A stretch of 64,000 nt of DNA from Coptis chinensis (lineage: Eukaryota; Streptophyta; Magnoliopsida; Ranunculales; Ranunculaceae). The translations under genes and the position numbers were made by a program. The first letter of the stretch is position 1. The number at the start of each line of letters is the position of its first letter. The notes below the pieces were generated by a model. It saw only the letters and a list, made by a program, of their open reading frames with translations. It was not told the origin of the DNA and searched no databases. The stretch is taken from NCBI GenBank assembly GCA_015680905.1, contig CM027381.1:88933501-88997500 (forward strand). Direction: 5' to 3'. Positions 62,308 to 64,000 of this stretch are shown here, in pieces.

Positions 62308-63066
62308 ACTACAACAGAATCACCTAAGAAAGGCATGTACGGTGCGTCTTTTATCCTAAAAAACCACGCACAAAAAGTGACGGATGGTGACCTGTTTATA
62401 AGCATGTCTTCAATTTTAAACCACGCTTTAGTAAGCGTCTTTTGCCTTGGAAAATACAATAGCCACTTTAAGAAAGAACCACTCCTAAGTTAGCTTGGTT
62501 TTTTGAACAGACACTTCTGGGGCGTGGTTTTTGGGTTTCAGTTTTTTTTTTTTTTTAAAAAAAAAAATTTGACCAGGACATTCAGGCTCAGCAGAGCTTT
62601 CTGGTGAGGCCCAACTGAGGCCCATAAAATATTTCTAAAGGACTCAAACTTAACCCAGTTGAGTCCTCATTTAACCCACTGAATCTGCAGCACAATTCAA
62701 CTAATAGGGAGTAAAATTCAAACAGGGAGTAAAATTCAACAGGGATGCAGATCTGCTAGGAAATTTAATATTTCAAACCAATAGTCACTACAACAAACTA
62801 ATTGTATATCATTGTACATCATTGGCTAATAACTATCAAGCCTTATATATCCTTGTGTGAGTATAATAAGATAGCTTCCACATAGACTGAGCATTTTAAA
62901 ATCGACAAAAATCTTCAACATATAAAGCTCAATACTATTAAAGATTGAGCCGAAAGAAACAAGAATTGGGACAAACAATCAGAAAGTGCCTCAAAATCCT
63001 GCAAGACAAAAAATATATATACTTAGAAGTTAGACAGTACAAATAAAAGAAGTTCAAATTCTCAGT
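62308..63066. other. Possible CACTA-type terminus and A/T tracts
   Basis: CACTACAACAGAATCACC starts near 62308 and a second CACTACAACAAACT lies near 62787 in the same orientation. CACTACAA is the usual end of CACTA elements, but no inverted partner or 3-bp duplication was found. A T16/A11 inverted tract lies near 62541-62568. Confidence 0.3.
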
Positions 63067-64000
63067 AAAAAAAAAAAAAAAAAAAAAAAACATGGCAACA
63101 TCAAAGAGAAAATATGCAACAACCAGAAAGCATATACGGGGGGTTCAACTTTAGTGTGGAATAAAAAAAAATAAAAAAATAAAAAATAATATAGATATAT
63201 ATATATATCGGTTTGGCTATAGTGACACTCTTATTCTACCACTCTACTCTCACACCCCTCCTGGTCCCTCAGATCTCATCCTGAGATGATCACATCTAAT
63301 TCTAATAAAAAACGCAAAATTTTGAAATTTCGAACTATTTCAGAAACTAAAAAACGAAAAAACGTGAAATTTTTGACAAACTTTAATGGTCTTCTTCTTC
63401 TCCACTCCAGAAACTCTCAAATGAGTAACTTTTCCAAACCAAGCTTTTGAACAATAGCAAACGAAAATTCAAAACAACTATTTCTTTTTCGTGGCAGTGT
63501 CTGTGAGACACCTATTTCTTTAAACAATAGTGATTAAAACGAAAATCACTTCTCTATAGGCGTGTTGAGCTAAGACACCTCATTATAATTTGATAAAATT
63601 ACTTCTTGCCTTTCTACAGGTAAATGTCAATCTTCGTCTATTTGTTTGTTCATTGTTCTTTTCTTCACTAAGTTTGAGGGTTGGTAGGATTGATCTCCCT
63701 TGGTGAATGAAATTGTTGTTGTTGTTTGAGGGTTGGTAGGATTGATCACCTCAGCTTTGTGGGAGAGATGGTAGATTTCCTGAAGTGCTCCTACCTTTCT
63801 GCATTTTTCCCGACCTGAGGTTTTGTCGTTGGAGGTGTCTGTAATCATGTTGATTACCTTTTCCTCTTCGTGGTCGGAGGAGTGTTGTCTCCTGTTGTGC
63901 CTTGGTCAACCTGGAGATTTAGATCATTGGGTCGTTCTGCTCCTGCTCCTGTTGTTAGCAGGTCGTTCATGGCTCCGGCTCCTGCTTCTGTGTTTGTTGG
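63067..64000. other. Right end of the window, no gene assigned
   Basis: A 23-base A run begins at about 63069 and an (AT)n run lies near 63194-63208. GAGGGTTGGTAGGATTGATC occurs twice (63674 and 63727). GC content and codon-like texture rise after 63840, so a gene may begin or continue past the edge, but nothing could be recognised. Confidence 0.4.

Noticed and set aside
63627-63848. 73-codon minus-strand frame near the right edge
   Set aside because: No recognisable domain; it overlaps a direct repeat and low-complexity sequence.

Overview
This is nuclear DNA of a dicot-like flowering plant. Genes are spliced with GT..AG introns, AT-rich intergenic DNA is full of plant transposons, and the gene families are typical of land plants (DYW-type PPR editing factors, an INDETERMINATE-domain zinc finger, a type I MADS-box gene, LRK10L kinase debris). 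The species cannot be named from the sequence alone. I found no tRNA, rRNA or CRISPR.

Layout, left to right. 0-4.3 kb: a copia-type solo LTR, then an intact seven-exon acireductone dioxygenase gene. 6.8-7.6 kb: an intronless type I MADS-box gene. 9.26-13.53 kb: a 4.27-kb PIF/Harbinger-like element (TSD TAA) carrying a decayed plant mobile domain (PMD) gene and an intact small zinc-knuckle gene. 14.8-18.3 kb: an IDD zinc-finger gene with a hAT-type MITE in its second intron and a sister MITE downstream. 19.8-21.8 kb: small repeats, a 437-bp Tourist-like MITE and an orphan RNase H domain. 23.2-27.3 kb: a seven-exon aldo/keto reductase. 27.6-29.3 kb: a PPR-DYW gene, followed by a relic of a second aldo/keto reductase 3' end. 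30.6-33.0 kb: a four-exon p24 cargo receptor. 34.2-37.2 kb: a 972-codon PPR-DYW gene that looks like OTP86.

38.1-57.2 kb is a nested transposon block. A 5'-truncated, non-autonomous LTR retrotransposon runs on the + strand (PBS, gag remnant, polypurine tract, complete 3' LTR). A second PMD-carrying PIF/Harbinger-like element (4.17 kb, TSD TTA) sits inside its 5' LTR, and a 3.57-kb solo LTR with TSD GTAGA sits inside its body. It abuts inverted copies of the same retrotransposon family, one containing a 390-bp tandem duplication. The 3' LTR holds the uninterrupted version of the site occupied by the second PMD element, so insertion point and TSD can be read directly. 57.9-60.9 kb holds a 5'-truncated, twice-frameshifted pTAC5-like gene. 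61.7-62.3 kb is a collapsed LRK10L receptor-kinase pseudogene, followed by AT-rich repeat-like DNA.

The most unusual system is the pair of independent PIF/Harbinger-type transposons that each carry a PMD gene of the same architecture (PMD core plus C-terminal coiled coil and Gln/Ser-rich tail). One also has the Myb/NAM-like ORF1 typical of PIF/Harbinger, the other an intact zinc-knuckle gene; neither has a recognisable DDE transposase.
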